DNA of 64,000 nt from Pseudovibrio sp. Tun.PSC04-5.I4 (GTDB lineage: Bacteria; Pseudomonadota; Alphaproteobacteria; Rhizobiales; Stappiaceae): positions 2,740,501 to 2,804,500 of the forward strand of contig NZ_FNLB01000006.1 of the NCBI RefSeq assembly GCF_900104145.1. The letters run 5' to 3'. Made by a program: the position numbers and the translations under genes. Shown one piece after another: positions 44,383 to 53,038 of the stretch (its first letter is position 1; every line of letters begins with the position of its first letter). The notes beneath the pieces were generated by a model. The model had not been told where the DNA came from. It did no database searches and saw nothing but the letters and a program-made list of their open reading frames with translations.

Positions 44383-44976
44383 ATGCGTCAGGCCACCATT
44401 GCCCGCGGCACAAAAGAAACAACGATCTCTGTTTCCATCAATCTGGATGGCACAGGCAAGTATGACATCAAGACCGGTGTTGGTTTCTTTGACCATATGT
44501 TGGAACAACTTTCCCGACATTCGCTCGTGGACATGACCATCCGCGCAGACGGTGATACCCATATTGACGACCACCACACCACCGAGGATGTGGGCATCGC
44601 TCTCGGGCAAGCGTTTAAAGAAGCGCTTGGCGATATGAGCGGCATTACACGGTATGCAGACACTCATCTTGCAATGGATGAAGCTTTGACCCGTGTAGCG
44701 CTGGATGTTTCCGGTCGTCCTTTCCTTGTTTGGCACGTGGATTTTCCGCGGGACAAGGTTGGCACGTTTGATGTTGAACTGTTTGAAGAGTTTTTCCGTG
44801 CGTTTGCTATGAATGCAGGTTTTACTCTGCACATCGCAACGCTTTATGGCACTAATTGTCATCATATTGCGGAGACATGCTTTAAAGCAGTTGCGCGTAC
44901 AGTACGCACAGCTATCGAACCAGATCCGCGTCAGAGCGGACGTGTGCCGACCACAAAAGGTCAGCTTGGCGGCTAA
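44383..44976 (+). CDS. hisB: Imidazoleglycerol-phosphate dehydratase
   Basis: Sixth step of histidine synthesis. It is 197 residues, the monofunctional form (no phosphatase domain). The Mn-binding His motifs are FFDHMLEQLSRHSLVD, DDHHTTEDVGIALG and NCHHIAETCFKA. First gene of the his cluster. Confidence 0.98.
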   Translation: MRQATIARGTKETTISVSINLDGTGKYDIKTGVGFFDHMLEQLSRHSLVDMTIRADGDTHIDDHHTTEDVGIALGQAFKEALGDMSGITRYADTHLAMDEALTRVALDVSGRPFLVWHVDFPRDKVGTFDVELFEEFFRAFAMNAGFTLHIATLYGTNCHHIAETCFKAVARTVRTAIEPDPRQSGRVPTTKGQLGG

Positions 44977-45011
44977 CCTTTTCGGCCCGCAGCTCTGCCA
45001 ACCCAGGGAGA

Positions 45012-45485
45012 ATGCAATTGGCTGTCTTTTATGTCATGACTGAACCGGGGGTTTCTCTTGACCACCTGAGTGAAGACGACGCACGCAAAATCACCTTTGT
45101 AAAAGATGGTTTTTCGTGGTGGGCAATGCTGTTTCCTCTCCTCTGGACTCTATACAACCGCATGTGGCTGGTTTTTCTCGGGTACCTGGCAGCTGTGATT
45201 GTTCTGATTTTCGTGGCTGGGGTTTTCGGTTCTACAGCAGGCGGCTTCATTACCGTTCTGGCGACCTTGTTTTTTGCTCTGGAAGCGGGTTTTTTGAAAA
45301 GCTGGAGCTTGCGCCGTAAGAACTGGCAGACAGTCAGCTTTATTGCTGCTGCCAATCAGGAAGAAGCCGAAATACGTTTTTTCGACCAGTGGGCGAACAA
45401 AAAAAGTACGCCACGGTCTCCACAGGGGCCAATGGCTCCCCAAACCAGCGACACGAGTGTCGTTGGAATGACACTCAAACGATAA
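45012..45485 (+). CDS. DUF2628 membrane protein inside the his cluster
   Basis: A 157-residue protein with two to three transmembrane segments (about 35-90) and the DUF2628 pattern FVKDGFSWWAMLFPLLWTLYNRMW. Lies between hisB and hisH, 35 nt and 13 nt from them, so it is co-transcribed. It keeps this place in many alphaproteobacteria but has no proven role in histidine synthesis. Confidence 0.88.
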   Translation: MQLAVFYVMTEPGVSLDHLSEDDARKITFVKDGFSWWAMLFPLLWTLYNRMWLVFLGYLAAVIVLIFVAGVFGSTAGGFITVLATLFFALEAGFLKSWSLRRKNWQTVSFIAAANQEEAEIRFFDQWANKKSTPRSPQGPMAPQTSDTSVVGMTLKR

Positions 45486-45498
45486 CAGGAGTTCCTTC

Positions 45499-46152
45499 AT
45501 GAGTGTGGCAATTATTGATTATGGTTCCGGCAACTTGCGCTCCGCTGCGAAAGCGTTTGAGCATGCAGCCCATAACCATCATCATACTCATGATGTGCAG
45601 GTAACGTCTGACCCTGATGTTGTGGCTAAGGCTGACCGTATTGTACTGCCTGGCGTTGGCGCGTTTGCCGATTGTCGTCGTGGGCTACAGGCGGTTGACG
45701 GCATGGAAGAAGCGTTGACGGAAGCCGTGATTTCCAAAGGCAAACCGTTTTTCGGGATCTGTGTTGGTATGCAGCTGCTGGCAACACGCGGGCTTGAGTT
45801 TCAGACATCCGAGGGTCTGGACTGGATCTCTGGAGATGTGACGGCCATGAAGCCAACGGATCCAAGCCTCAAAATTCCGCATATGGGCTGGAACACGATC
45901 AACGTGCGCCCCGACAGCCATACTGTTCTGGAGGGGATCACCACCGGTTCTGATGGTCTGCACGCGTACTTCGTTCATTCCTACCACTTTGCTGTTGCAA
46001 ACCCTGAGCACCGTATCGCCAGCTTTGATTATGCCGGCGAGTTCACAGCAATTGTGGGGCGAGACAACATCATCGGCACGCAGTTTCATCCTGAAAAGAG
46101 CCAGAAGCTGGGCCTGAAGCTTATTTCCAATTTCCTCAGCTGGGCGCCGTAA
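45499..46152 (+). CDS. hisH: Imidazole glycerol phosphate synthase glutaminase subunit
   Basis: Supplies ammonia to HisF. It is 217 residues: IIDYGSGNLRS, nucleophile C88 in GICVGMQLL, and the catalytic His-Glu in GTQFHPEKSQ. A short His-rich segment (HAAHNHHHTH, residues 22-31) sits after the first helix, where homologues are less histidine-rich. Confidence 0.97.
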   Translation: MSVAIIDYGSGNLRSAAKAFEHAAHNHHHTHDVQVTSDPDVVAKADRIVLPGVGAFADCRRGLQAVDGMEEALTEAVISKGKPFFGICVGMQLLATRGLEFQTSEGLDWISGDVTAMKPTDPSLKIPHMGWNTINVRPDSHTVLEGITTGSDGLHAYFVHSYHFAVANPEHRIASFDYAGEFTAIVGRDNIIGTQFHPEKSQKLGLKLISNFLSWAP

Positions 46153-46193
46153 GGGCTGCCCGCTGAACCACTGACAAGTCCAAGGACAGAACT

Positions 46194-46937
46194 ATGATTA
46201 TTTTTCCTGCGATTGACCTTAAAGACGGCCAATGTGTGCGTTTAAAACTGGGCGACATGGAACAGGCAACTGTTTTCAACGATGACCCCGGCGCACAAGC
46301 AAAAGCGTTTCAGGATCAAGGTTTTGAGTGGCTGCACGTTGTTGATCTGGATGGTGCGTTTGCCGGGATGAGCAAAAACGGTGAGGCCGTTGATGCAATC
46401 CTTGCCAGCACCTCCAATCCCGTTCAGCTGGGCGGCGGTATCCGCACGATGGAACACATCGACAACTGGCTGGCGAAAGGCGTTGCACGCGTCATTCTTG
46501 GCACAGTTGCACTGCGTGACCCAGATCTGGTGAAGGCAGCCTGCAAGAAATATCCTGACCGCATTGCTGTTGGCATTGACGCAAAGGGCGGCAAGGTTGC
46601 GGTTGAAGGCTGGGCGGAAACCTCTGAACTCACCGTGATTGATCTGGCGAAACAGTTTGAAGACGCTGGCGTTGCTGCTGTCATTTACACCGATATTGAC
46701 CGCGATGGTGTGTTGAAGGGCCTTAACATCCCGAGCACGCTGGAACTGGCAAACGCGGTTGCTATTCCTGTGATTGCCTCTGGCGGCCTTGCAGACATCA
46801 AAGACATTGAGCGGTTGATTGAACCTGACTGCGATATTCTCGAGGGCGCGATTTCCGGTCGTGCGCTTTACGATGGTCGTCTTGACCCGGATGAAGCTTT
46901 AGCGCTGATCAAGAAAAGCCGGGAGGGCCTTTCATGA
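46194..46937 (+). CDS. hisA: ProFAR isomerase
   Basis: TIM-barrel isomerase of the histidine pathway, 247 residues. The Asp general base is in FPAIDLKDGQCVRL, with GGGIRT and the second half-barrel IYTDIDRDGVLKG showing the HisA pattern. Its stop overlaps the hisF start by 4 nt (ATGA). Confidence 0.98.
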   Translation: MIIFPAIDLKDGQCVRLKLGDMEQATVFNDDPGAQAKAFQDQGFEWLHVVDLDGAFAGMSKNGEAVDAILASTSNPVQLGGGIRTMEHIDNWLAKGVARVILGTVALRDPDLVKAACKKYPDRIAVGIDAKGGKVAVEGWAETSELTVIDLAKQFEDAGVAAVIYTDIDRDGVLKGLNIPSTLELANAVAIPVIASGGLADIKDIERLIEPDCDILEGAISGRALYDGRLDPDEALALIKKSREGLS

Positions 46938-47713
46938 CTTTAAAGGCTCGTATTATTCCATGCCTTGATGTGAAGGATGGCCGCGTCGTAAAGGGCGTCA
47001 ACTTTGTTGATCTGATCGATGCGGGTGACCCGGTTGAAGCCGCGAAAGCCTATGATGCAGCTGGTGCAGATGAACTGACGTTCCTCGACATCACAGCATC
47101 CAGTGACAATCGAGACACGATCTATGACGTTGTGAAGCGCACTGCGGAAGCCTGCTTTATGCCGGTGACTGTTGGTGGTGGAGTTCGCTCCGTTGAAGAC
47201 ATTCGCAAACTGCTGATTGCTGGGGCTGATAAAGTTTCAATCAACACCGCTGCGGTGAAGAATCCTGAGTTTATTCGCGAAGCTGCACAGAAATTTGGAA
47301 GCCAATGTATTGTTGTCAGCATTGATGCCAAGCGCGTTTCCGCTGAAGGTGAAGCAGAGCGCTTTGAAATCTTCACCCATGGTGGACGCACTCCAACCGG
47401 AATTGATGCAGTCGAGTTTGCCAAAAAGGCCGTTGACCTTGGTGCTGGCGAGCTTCTGGTGACTTCAATGGATCGGGATGGCACGCAAGAGGGCTACAAT
47501 TTGCCGCTTACACGTGCAATTGCGGATGCTGTACATGTGCCTGTTATTGCCTCTGGTGGGGTTGGAACTCTGGATCACCTTGTAGAGGGTGTTCGTGATG
47601 GACACGCAACTGCAGTGCTTGCCGCTTCAATCTTCCATTTTGGAACTTATAGTATTGAAGAAGCCAAGCAACACATGGCGGACGCTGGAATTCCAATGCG
47701 CCTGGATAAGTAA
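46934..47713 (+). CDS. hisF: Imidazole glycerol phosphate synthase cyclase subunit
   Basis: TIM barrel that closes the imidazole ring, 259 residues. RIIPCLDVKDGRVVKGVNF, the catalytic Asp in TSMDRDGTQEGYN, and VIASGGVGTLDHL. Translationally coupled to hisA. Confidence 0.98.
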   Translation: MTLKARIIPCLDVKDGRVVKGVNFVDLIDAGDPVEAAKAYDAAGADELTFLDITASSDNRDTIYDVVKRTAEACFMPVTVGGGVRSVEDIRKLLIAGADKVSINTAAVKNPEFIREAAQKFGSQCIVVSIDAKRVSAEGEAERFEIFTHGGRTPTGIDAVEFAKKAVDLGAGELLVTSMDRDGTQEGYNLPLTRAIADAVHVPVIASGGVGTLDHLVEGVRDGHATAVLAASIFHFGTYSIEEAKQHMADAGIPMRLDK

Positions 47714-47766
47714 ATTTCGCTCAGGAATTGACGCAGTTCCTAAAGCGGCCGCAAAAGGCTAGTCAA

Positions 47767-48090
47767 ATGACCAATTTTACCCTTACGGACCTTGAGGCTA
47801 TCATAGCTGAACGTGCGAACAGTGAAGATGAGCTGTCTTACACACGGAAGCTGATTTCCAAGGGTATTTCCAAGTGCGCGCAAAAGCTTGGAGAAGAAGC
47901 CGTTGAAACAGCGATTGCCGCTGTAGAGCGTGATAGAGAAGAGGTGGCCTCGGAGGCTGCTGACCTACTTTATCATCTACTTGTTGTACTAAGGGTTTCC
48001 GATGTGCCGCTGGACGAGGTTATGACCAAGTTGGCAGCACGCACCGGACAGACCGGACTGGAAGAAAAAGCCTCCCGTAAGGACGGCTGA
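47767..48090 (+). CDS. hisE: Phosphoribosyl-ATP pyrophosphatase
   Basis: Second step of histidine synthesis. It is 107 residues, a MazG-like all-helical enzyme: SYTRKLISKGISKCAQKLGEEAVE with the EEAxE metal motif and the EAADLLYHLLVVL helix. ATG 47767 is preferred over an upstream TTG at 47728. Confidence 0.96.
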   Translation: MTNFTLTDLEAIIAERANSEDELSYTRKLISKGISKCAQKLGEEAVETAIAAVERDREEVASEAADLLYHLLVVLRVSDVPLDEVMTKLAARTGQTGLEEKASRKDG

Positions 48091-48129
48091 TTCTTTCCAG
48101 CAAACGCGAAGTGGGAGGCACGTCGAGCC

Positions 48130-49110
48130 TTGAGCGCTAACGCCATGCAAAAAGTCATTGCTCCAGTACAAGAACTGGACCTTTCTCCCTACTCTGTGTT
48201 TACAGAGAGCGAATGGGCGTCGTTGCGAGCAGACACTCCGATGACATTGCGGTTGCAGGAAATTGAAGACCTGCAATCGCTCAATGATTACGCCTCTATT
48301 GAGCAGGTGCAGAATATTTATCTGCCTCTGTCGCGTTTGCTTACCTACTACGTAGAAGCTGCGCAAAGCCTTCAGTTTGCAACGAAGCGCTTTTTGGGCA
48401 TGAAGCTGGACCGTACGCCGTTCATTATCGGCATTGCTGGTTCCGTTTCTGTCGGCAAATCCACCACTGCGCGTCTGTTGCAGGCATTGCTTTCTCGCTG
48501 GCCTGCCAGCCCGAAGGTGGACCTGATCACCACGGACGGATTTTTGTATCCAAACTCTGTTCTGGAATCTGAAGGTTTGATGCGCCGGAAGGGCTTTCCA
48601 GAGAGTTATGACCGCTCCGCGCTGCTCCGATTTCTCACCGATATAAAAGGTGGCGAAAAGGATGTTCGTGCCCCAATTTACTCTCATTTCTTCTACGATG
48701 TGATGCCGGGACAGCATGTCACAGTCGATCAGCCAAATATTTTGATCGTCGAAGGACTGAACGTTTTGCAGACATCTCATCAACCGAAAGCGGCAAAAGC
48801 AGTGCCCTTTGTCTCTGATTTCTTTGACTTTTCCATCTACATTGATGCTGAAGAGCAAGTGCTGCAACGCTGGTATCTTGAGCGTTTCATGCGACTGCGT
48901 GAAACTGCATTCCGCGATCCCGGTTCATATTTCCATAAATTTTCCACAATTACCGACGATAAGGCGCAAGAGATCGCGAAGGACCTTTGGCAGAACATCA
49001 ATCTGGAGAACCTTCGTCAGAACATCTTGCCAACACGACCACGTGCTGACCTGATCCTGACCAAGGGTACAGATCACAGCATTGAAGCGGTCGCGCTACG
49101 CAAGATCTAA
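48130..49110 (+). CDS. coaA: Pantothenate kinase type I
   Basis: First and controlling step of CoA synthesis. It is 326 residues from TTG 48130 (GGGAGG 11 nt upstream) or 321 from ATG 48145; the start is undecided. P-loop GIAGSVSVGKSTTARLLQ, then TTDGFLYPN and YDVMPG are the CoaA signature. It follows hisE by 39 nt and may belong to the his operon. Confidence 0.96.
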   Translation: MSANAMQKVIAPVQELDLSPYSVFTESEWASLRADTPMTLRLQEIEDLQSLNDYASIEQVQNIYLPLSRLLTYYVEAAQSLQFATKRFLGMKLDRTPFIIGIAGSVSVGKSTTARLLQALLSRWPASPKVDLITTDGFLYPNSVLESEGLMRRKGFPESYDRSALLRFLTDIKGGEKDVRAPIYSHFFYDVMPGQHVTVDQPNILIVEGLNVLQTSHQPKAAKAVPFVSDFFDFSIYIDAEEQVLQRWYLERFMRLRETAFRDPGSYFHKFSTITDDKAQEIAKDLWQNINLENLRQNILPTRPRADLILTKGTDHSIEAVALRKI

Positions 49111-49441
49111 AAGGGCAGATGCGCTCATAAATGACAAAATTACTAAGTAGGCATTTTTTTTGCGAAACGCTTGCATAGAGTTTTTTGTTTAAGCGCGACA
49201 GGCCTGCATGTCTCCCATTTGGGTTGCTGCGAGCCATCTGCGCCTGTCGGCGTGCGAAATGCACACCTAGCAGGTGACTTGCGACAGTAAAACGACAGCT
49301 GCGCACCATCAACACTCTGGCATGAACCGCGGAGCGTGCAAACTCGCCGACTGTTTCCTATTGCCAAAATTTGCAATCTCGCGATGCACTGCGCGCGGGA
49401 ACTGGTGCTGCTGTGCTTAAAATACGCTTTTCGGAGGGATT
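49111..49441. other. Spacer between coaA and the secreted protein
   Basis: 330 nt without a gene. A CGACAGGC / GCCTGTCG inverted repeat spans 49196-49249 with a 38-nt interior. It should contain the promoter of the next gene; none can be fixed. Confidence 0.4.
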
Positions 49442-50407
49442 ATGCTACAGCTTGCCAAGGTTTCCGCATTTGCCGGACTTAGTTTGTTGCTGATTACAAC
49501 AGCCGTTGCGGCTGAGCCAAATGCTTCGTATGGTGCGTTTTCTTCGCCAGAAGACACCGCTTTGATCCTCACAGGGTCCGCAGATCTACCTCAAAACAAG
49601 CTTACGACTTCCGGTAGTTACAGCGTTTCCAGACCCATTCTAGCTGAGGGCTGGGCAACTGATGAAGACGGTGAGGCTGGCAGTTCAGTTCAACAAATCC
49701 TCTCTGTTGGCGCAATGCTGAGCGTTCTGGCTTGGGTAACCGATGAGCATAAAGGTGAGTTGGTTCGCCTTGGTATTGATCCGGATGCTGAAGCAGTTGT
49801 TGCAGATGGCAGCACCTCGGATCTTTACGTCACTAAAGCTGATTTCGCGAAATATGCTCTGGCGGAAGAAAAAACTCTCAGCCAAGAGGATGCCAACAAA
49901 ATTGCAGGCAGCGACGAAGACAGTTATCTCGGATATGCATCTGCAATTGTTGCTGCAAGTTCGGGTGCAAGACGAACTGTTCGCCGTCGCCGCGGTATGA
50001 CTTACTGTTACCGCTATGTGAAAAAACACCTTATGGCTGAAGGCATGGTAGACACCTACATTCCCGGTGGCTCTGCTTATATGGCGATCAAATCACTCCC
50101 AAAATACGGTTTCAAACGACTTCGTGTTAGCAGTCCTGACCGTGCACCGGTTGGCTCTATCTGTGTTTATGACCGCGACAAACGCAACCGTCATGGCCAC
50201 ATCGAAGTGAAGAAGAGCGACACTTGTTATTGGTTCGGCTATGGCTGTAACAAGAACTCTATGTACGGACGTCGTGATTTCTACGACTGCTTTGCAAAGG
50301 GCGATATTAAACGCAGTTTCTGGGCCTTCACCGCGTCTAAGAGCGACAAAGACAGTAAAGAAACCAAAACACTGACCAGAAAAAACGACCCTTCTGAGCG
50401 CTTGTAA
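49442..50407 (+). CDS. Secreted papain-fold (CHAP/NlpC-like) candidate cell-wall hydrolase
   Basis: A 321-residue protein with a signal peptide (to about A24). After an acidic N-terminal region comes a basic stretch (ARRTVRRRRG) and a C-terminal domain with a Cys-His pattern like CHAP/NlpC enzymes: C189 in YCYRYVKKHL, then PVGSICVYDRD and H253/E255 in RHGHIEVKK, with three further Cys in CYWFGYGCN and YDC. I infer a peptidoglycan amidase or peptidase; target not shown. GGAGG lies about 5 nt before the ATG. Confidence 0.6.
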   Translation: MLQLAKVSAFAGLSLLLITTAVAAEPNASYGAFSSPEDTALILTGSADLPQNKLTTSGSYSVSRPILAEGWATDEDGEAGSSVQQILSVGAMLSVLAWVTDEHKGELVRLGIDPDAEAVVADGSTSDLYVTKADFAKYALAEEKTLSQEDANKIAGSDEDSYLGYASAIVAASSGARRTVRRRRGMTYCYRYVKKHLMAEGMVDTYIPGGSAYMAIKSLPKYGFKRLRVSSPDRAPVGSICVYDRDKRNRHGHIEVKKSDTCYWFGYGCNKNSMYGRRDFYDCFAKGDIKRSFWAFTASKSDKDSKETKTLTRKNDPSERL

Positions 50408-50501
50408 TCTTGCTGGACGATAATGCCTCGGCTTCTGGTCAGGATTTTATCATTTTGGTACTGCAATTTTTCTTAAACTGGACATTCCTAGGAGACCAAA
50501 A

Positions 50502-51281
50502 ATGCTCGCATATCTAGCTGCAATGAAATCTTCAGAGAAGTCCGAGATGAAAACACTTGATAATCAGAATGACTTTGGTCAGGCCGTAGGCGATGACTTG
50601 CCTAACTGGACTGCTGCTCAGTTTCCACCCGATACGACACTGGAAGGGCGCTATTGCCGAATAGAGCGCCTCAATCCATCAAAACACGCCGTAGAGCTGT
50701 TTGAAGCATTCAGCGTTGATCGTGAAGGCCGCAACTGGACCTACCTCGCGTATGGCCCGTTTTCCGAATACTCCGAGTTTTTGCTCCACATAAATGGGCT
50801 TGCTAAGGGCAATGACCCATTGGCATTCGTCATCATTGACACTGAAAGCGGCAAAGCCGTTGGCGTTGCGACTTACATCAGAATCTCTCCTGAGATCGGC
50901 AGCATTGAAGTCGGGCACATTCATTTTTCTCCTCTGCTACAGCGCAAGCCGGGCGGAACAGAAGCCATGTATCTGATGATGAAAAATGTTTTCGAAACGC
51001 TCGGTTACAGACGGTATGAGTGGAAGTGCCATTCTCTCAATACAGTTTCTCGTAAGGCCGCAGTTCGCCTTGGCTTCAGCTATGAAGGCACGTTCCGACA
51101 GGCCACAGTTATGAAGGGTAAGAACCGGGATACTTCATGGTTCTCTATCATTGATAGTGAATGGCCTGTTTTGAAAGCGGCCTTTGAAAAGTGGTTGGCA
51201 CCAGATAACTTCAAAGAAAATGGTGACCGCATCACCTCATTGCCTGAATTGATTGCCAGACAAGAAACTAAGGTTTTTTAA
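50502..51281 (+). CDS. RimJ/RimL-type GNAT acetyltransferase
   Basis: A 259-residue GNAT of the RimJ/RimL group: LEGRYCRIERLNPSKHAVELFEAF at the N-terminal side, EVGHIHFSPLLQRKPGGTEAMYLMM as the acetyl-CoA region, and YEWKCHSLNTVSRKAAVRLGFSYEGTFRQ as the family signature. Likely acetylates an N-terminus or small molecule. ATG with AGGAG 7 nt upstream. Confidence 0.92.
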   Translation: MLAYLAAMKSSEKSEMKTLDNQNDFGQAVGDDLPNWTAAQFPPDTTLEGRYCRIERLNPSKHAVELFEAFSVDREGRNWTYLAYGPFSEYSEFLLHINGLAKGNDPLAFVIIDTESGKAVGVATYIRISPEIGSIEVGHIHFSPLLQRKPGGTEAMYLMMKNVFETLGYRRYEWKCHSLNTVSRKAAVRLGFSYEGTFRQATVMKGKNRDTSWFSIIDSEWPVLKAAFEKWLAPDNFKENGDRITSLPELIARQETKVF

Positions 51282-51286
51282 AGTGC

Positions 51287-51318
51287 AGCTCCCTTGGTCA
51301 ATAATCGAGGGGGCTTTT
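51287..51318 (+). terminator. Terminator after the RimJ-type gene
   Basis: AGCTCCCT / AGGGGGCT stem with a 13-nt loop and TTTTCC, directly after the stop codon. Confidence 0.6.
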
Positions 51319-51431
51319 CCACCTCACTCAACAACCTTAGCGGTTAATAATTATACGTAACACTGAGTGGCCCTATTTCAAATTCATTGTCGGCTCTACC
51401 GTCCAGCTTTGGTTCGCAGAGGCAAATATTA

Positions 51432-52244
51432 ATGAAAACGCCCAACACTTTTTTGCTCGCGCTTTCCGCAATTGGTTTTCTCATTTCAACAAGCACCTCA
51501 AGCAGCATGGAGATCGTCGAGCGGGAGGATCTTAATGAGGTATTTTTGCAATCCGGTTCTGAGGGAACGTTTGTCTTATACGATATTGCAAAAGACCGGA
51601 TGGTCCTTGTGAACAGGTCTCGTGCAGCGGCACGAAAAATACCTGCTTCCACCTTCAAAATTCCAAATAGCTTAATTGCGCTGGAGCTCGGCATTGTTGC
51701 TGGCGTGGATGAGGTTGTCCCGACGGGCAACAGAAAACTCGCTTTAGAGAGCTGGCGTAAGCCAATGGGCCTTCGTGAGGCGATTATGGTATCCAATGTG
51801 CCGGTTTATCAGGAAATTGCCCAACGTGTCGGACCGAAAGCCTACACGGAGTGGCTAGCAAAATTGCAGTACGGTAACGCTACGATTGGTGAGAATGTTG
51901 AACGGTTCTGGTTAAATGGGCCACTTGAAATTAGCGCTAAAGAACAAGCGGTATTTTTATCCAAACTCGCGACCAGAGATTTGCCATTCAGCGAGCGAAC
52001 GCTCGATGACGTCCATGAGATTACCTTGCTAGAAGATACAAGCGGCTATGAACTACATGCCAAAACGGGTTGGAGTATCAGCACAAAACCGGGTATCGGC
52101 TGGTGGGTTGGCTGGGTTGAGCAGAACGACAGCGTTTATACGTTTGCTCTGAACATGGACATTCACTCTCGATCTGACCTCCCCAAACGCATAGATCTAG
52201 CAAGGAATTTTCTGATGCGACTGGGGCTACTCGACCCTCAGTGA
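51432..52244 (+). CDS. Class D (OXA-type) beta-lactamase
   Basis: Periplasmic serine beta-lactamase fold, 270 residues with a signal peptide (about 1-22). All class D motifs are present: S73-T-F-K76, S121-N-V123, Y147-G-N149, K211-T-G213, plus FWLNGPLEIS in the omega region. The carbamylated-lysine STFK motif is intact, so it is probably active; its spectrum cannot be read from sequence. ATG 51432 has GAGG 9 nt upstream. No integron or transposon parts nearby, so it looks like a resident chromosomal gene. Confidence 0.92.
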   Translation: MKTPNTFLLALSAIGFLISTSTSSSMEIVEREDLNEVFLQSGSEGTFVLYDIAKDRMVLVNRSRAAARKIPASTFKIPNSLIALELGIVAGVDEVVPTGNRKLALESWRKPMGLREAIMVSNVPVYQEIAQRVGPKAYTEWLAKLQYGNATIGENVERFWLNGPLEISAKEQAVFLSKLATRDLPFSERTLDDVHEITLLEDTSGYELHAKTGWSISTKPGIGWWVGWVEQNDSVYTFALNMDIHSRSDLPKRIDLARNFLMRLGLLDPQ

Positions 52245-52658
52245 CCTATCCAATGCCCTTAGAATTATCTCGAGGCTGACTGTATTCGTAATGGCAGTCT
52301 CCTAGGGTCCCATAGCAACATTCCCGAACACCACCCACTCGCTGCAAATCTTCTGGTGTTGAGCACTGTTATGGCGCGGTTTGTCCGTGGTGTAATGCCA
52401 TCGGCACATCCAATAATTGTCGTTAGTATAATTTATTTCGTCATAGTAGAGTAAATGTAATTTCTTCGCTGACTTATCAATAGAAATGACGTTAATTCAA
52501 ACAACTCTTATCTTGAAAACATGAAACTAATTTAAATATATAAAATGTCAGTTCATTAGTCGATGAGTTAGCAAATTTTTGTTGACCCAATAGACAGAGA
52601 TGCAGGTTTAAACTCATATCTACTTTAAGGGTATCCAGACACTCAAAAAGGAACCAGC
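52245..52658. other. AT-rich spacer
   Basis: About 414 nt without a gene or clear signal; strongly AT-rich from 52430 to 52620. Confidence 0.4.
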
Positions 52659-52961
52659 ATGTTCGACCTAAACAAAAACAACAAGAGCGCCGCCGCCCAG
52701 CAAGAACTTAAAGAGCAGTTGGAAGCACTGCGTTCAAAAACAGGGTCGAAGGTCGAAAACCAGCGCGTTGATAATCTTGATAAAAGCATGCTTGATCAGG
52801 CAGCAATGCCACACCAAGTACAGTTGATGCATGACCTTTCCAAAGCGCGTGAGCAATATCGTGCAGCCACCGGCGAAGAGAACAAGAAGGCTGCGATGAT
52901 GCGCATTTCAGACCTTGAAACGCGATTGGCTATGGAAAAAGAAAAACACGCCAAGGGCTGA
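52659..52961 (+). CDS. Small coiled-coil protein of unknown function
   Basis: A 100-residue, highly charged, helix-rich protein (QQELKEQLEALRSKTGSKVEN; HDLSKAREQYRAATGEENKKAAMMRISDLETRLAMEKEKHA) without signal peptide. AAAGGA lies about 8 nt before the ATG, and it has its own terminator, which supports expression. No family recognised. Confidence 0.7.
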   Translation: MFDLNKNNKSAAAQQELKEQLEALRSKTGSKVENQRVDNLDKSMLDQAAMPHQVQLMHDLSKAREQYRAATGEENKKAAMMRISDLETRLAMEKEKHAKG

Positions 52962-52986
52962 CCGATCTGACCTTTAGGTAAGAGTA

Positions 52987-53026
52987 GGCCCGGAGCAGAA
53001 GACTGTGCCGGGCCTTTTGTTTTTTC
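52987..53026 (+). terminator. Terminator of the small coiled-coil gene
   Basis: GGCCCGG / CCGGGCC stem, 14-nt loop, then TTTTGTTTTTT. Confidence 0.9.
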
Positions 53027-53038
53027 ACGGGTAAATAG

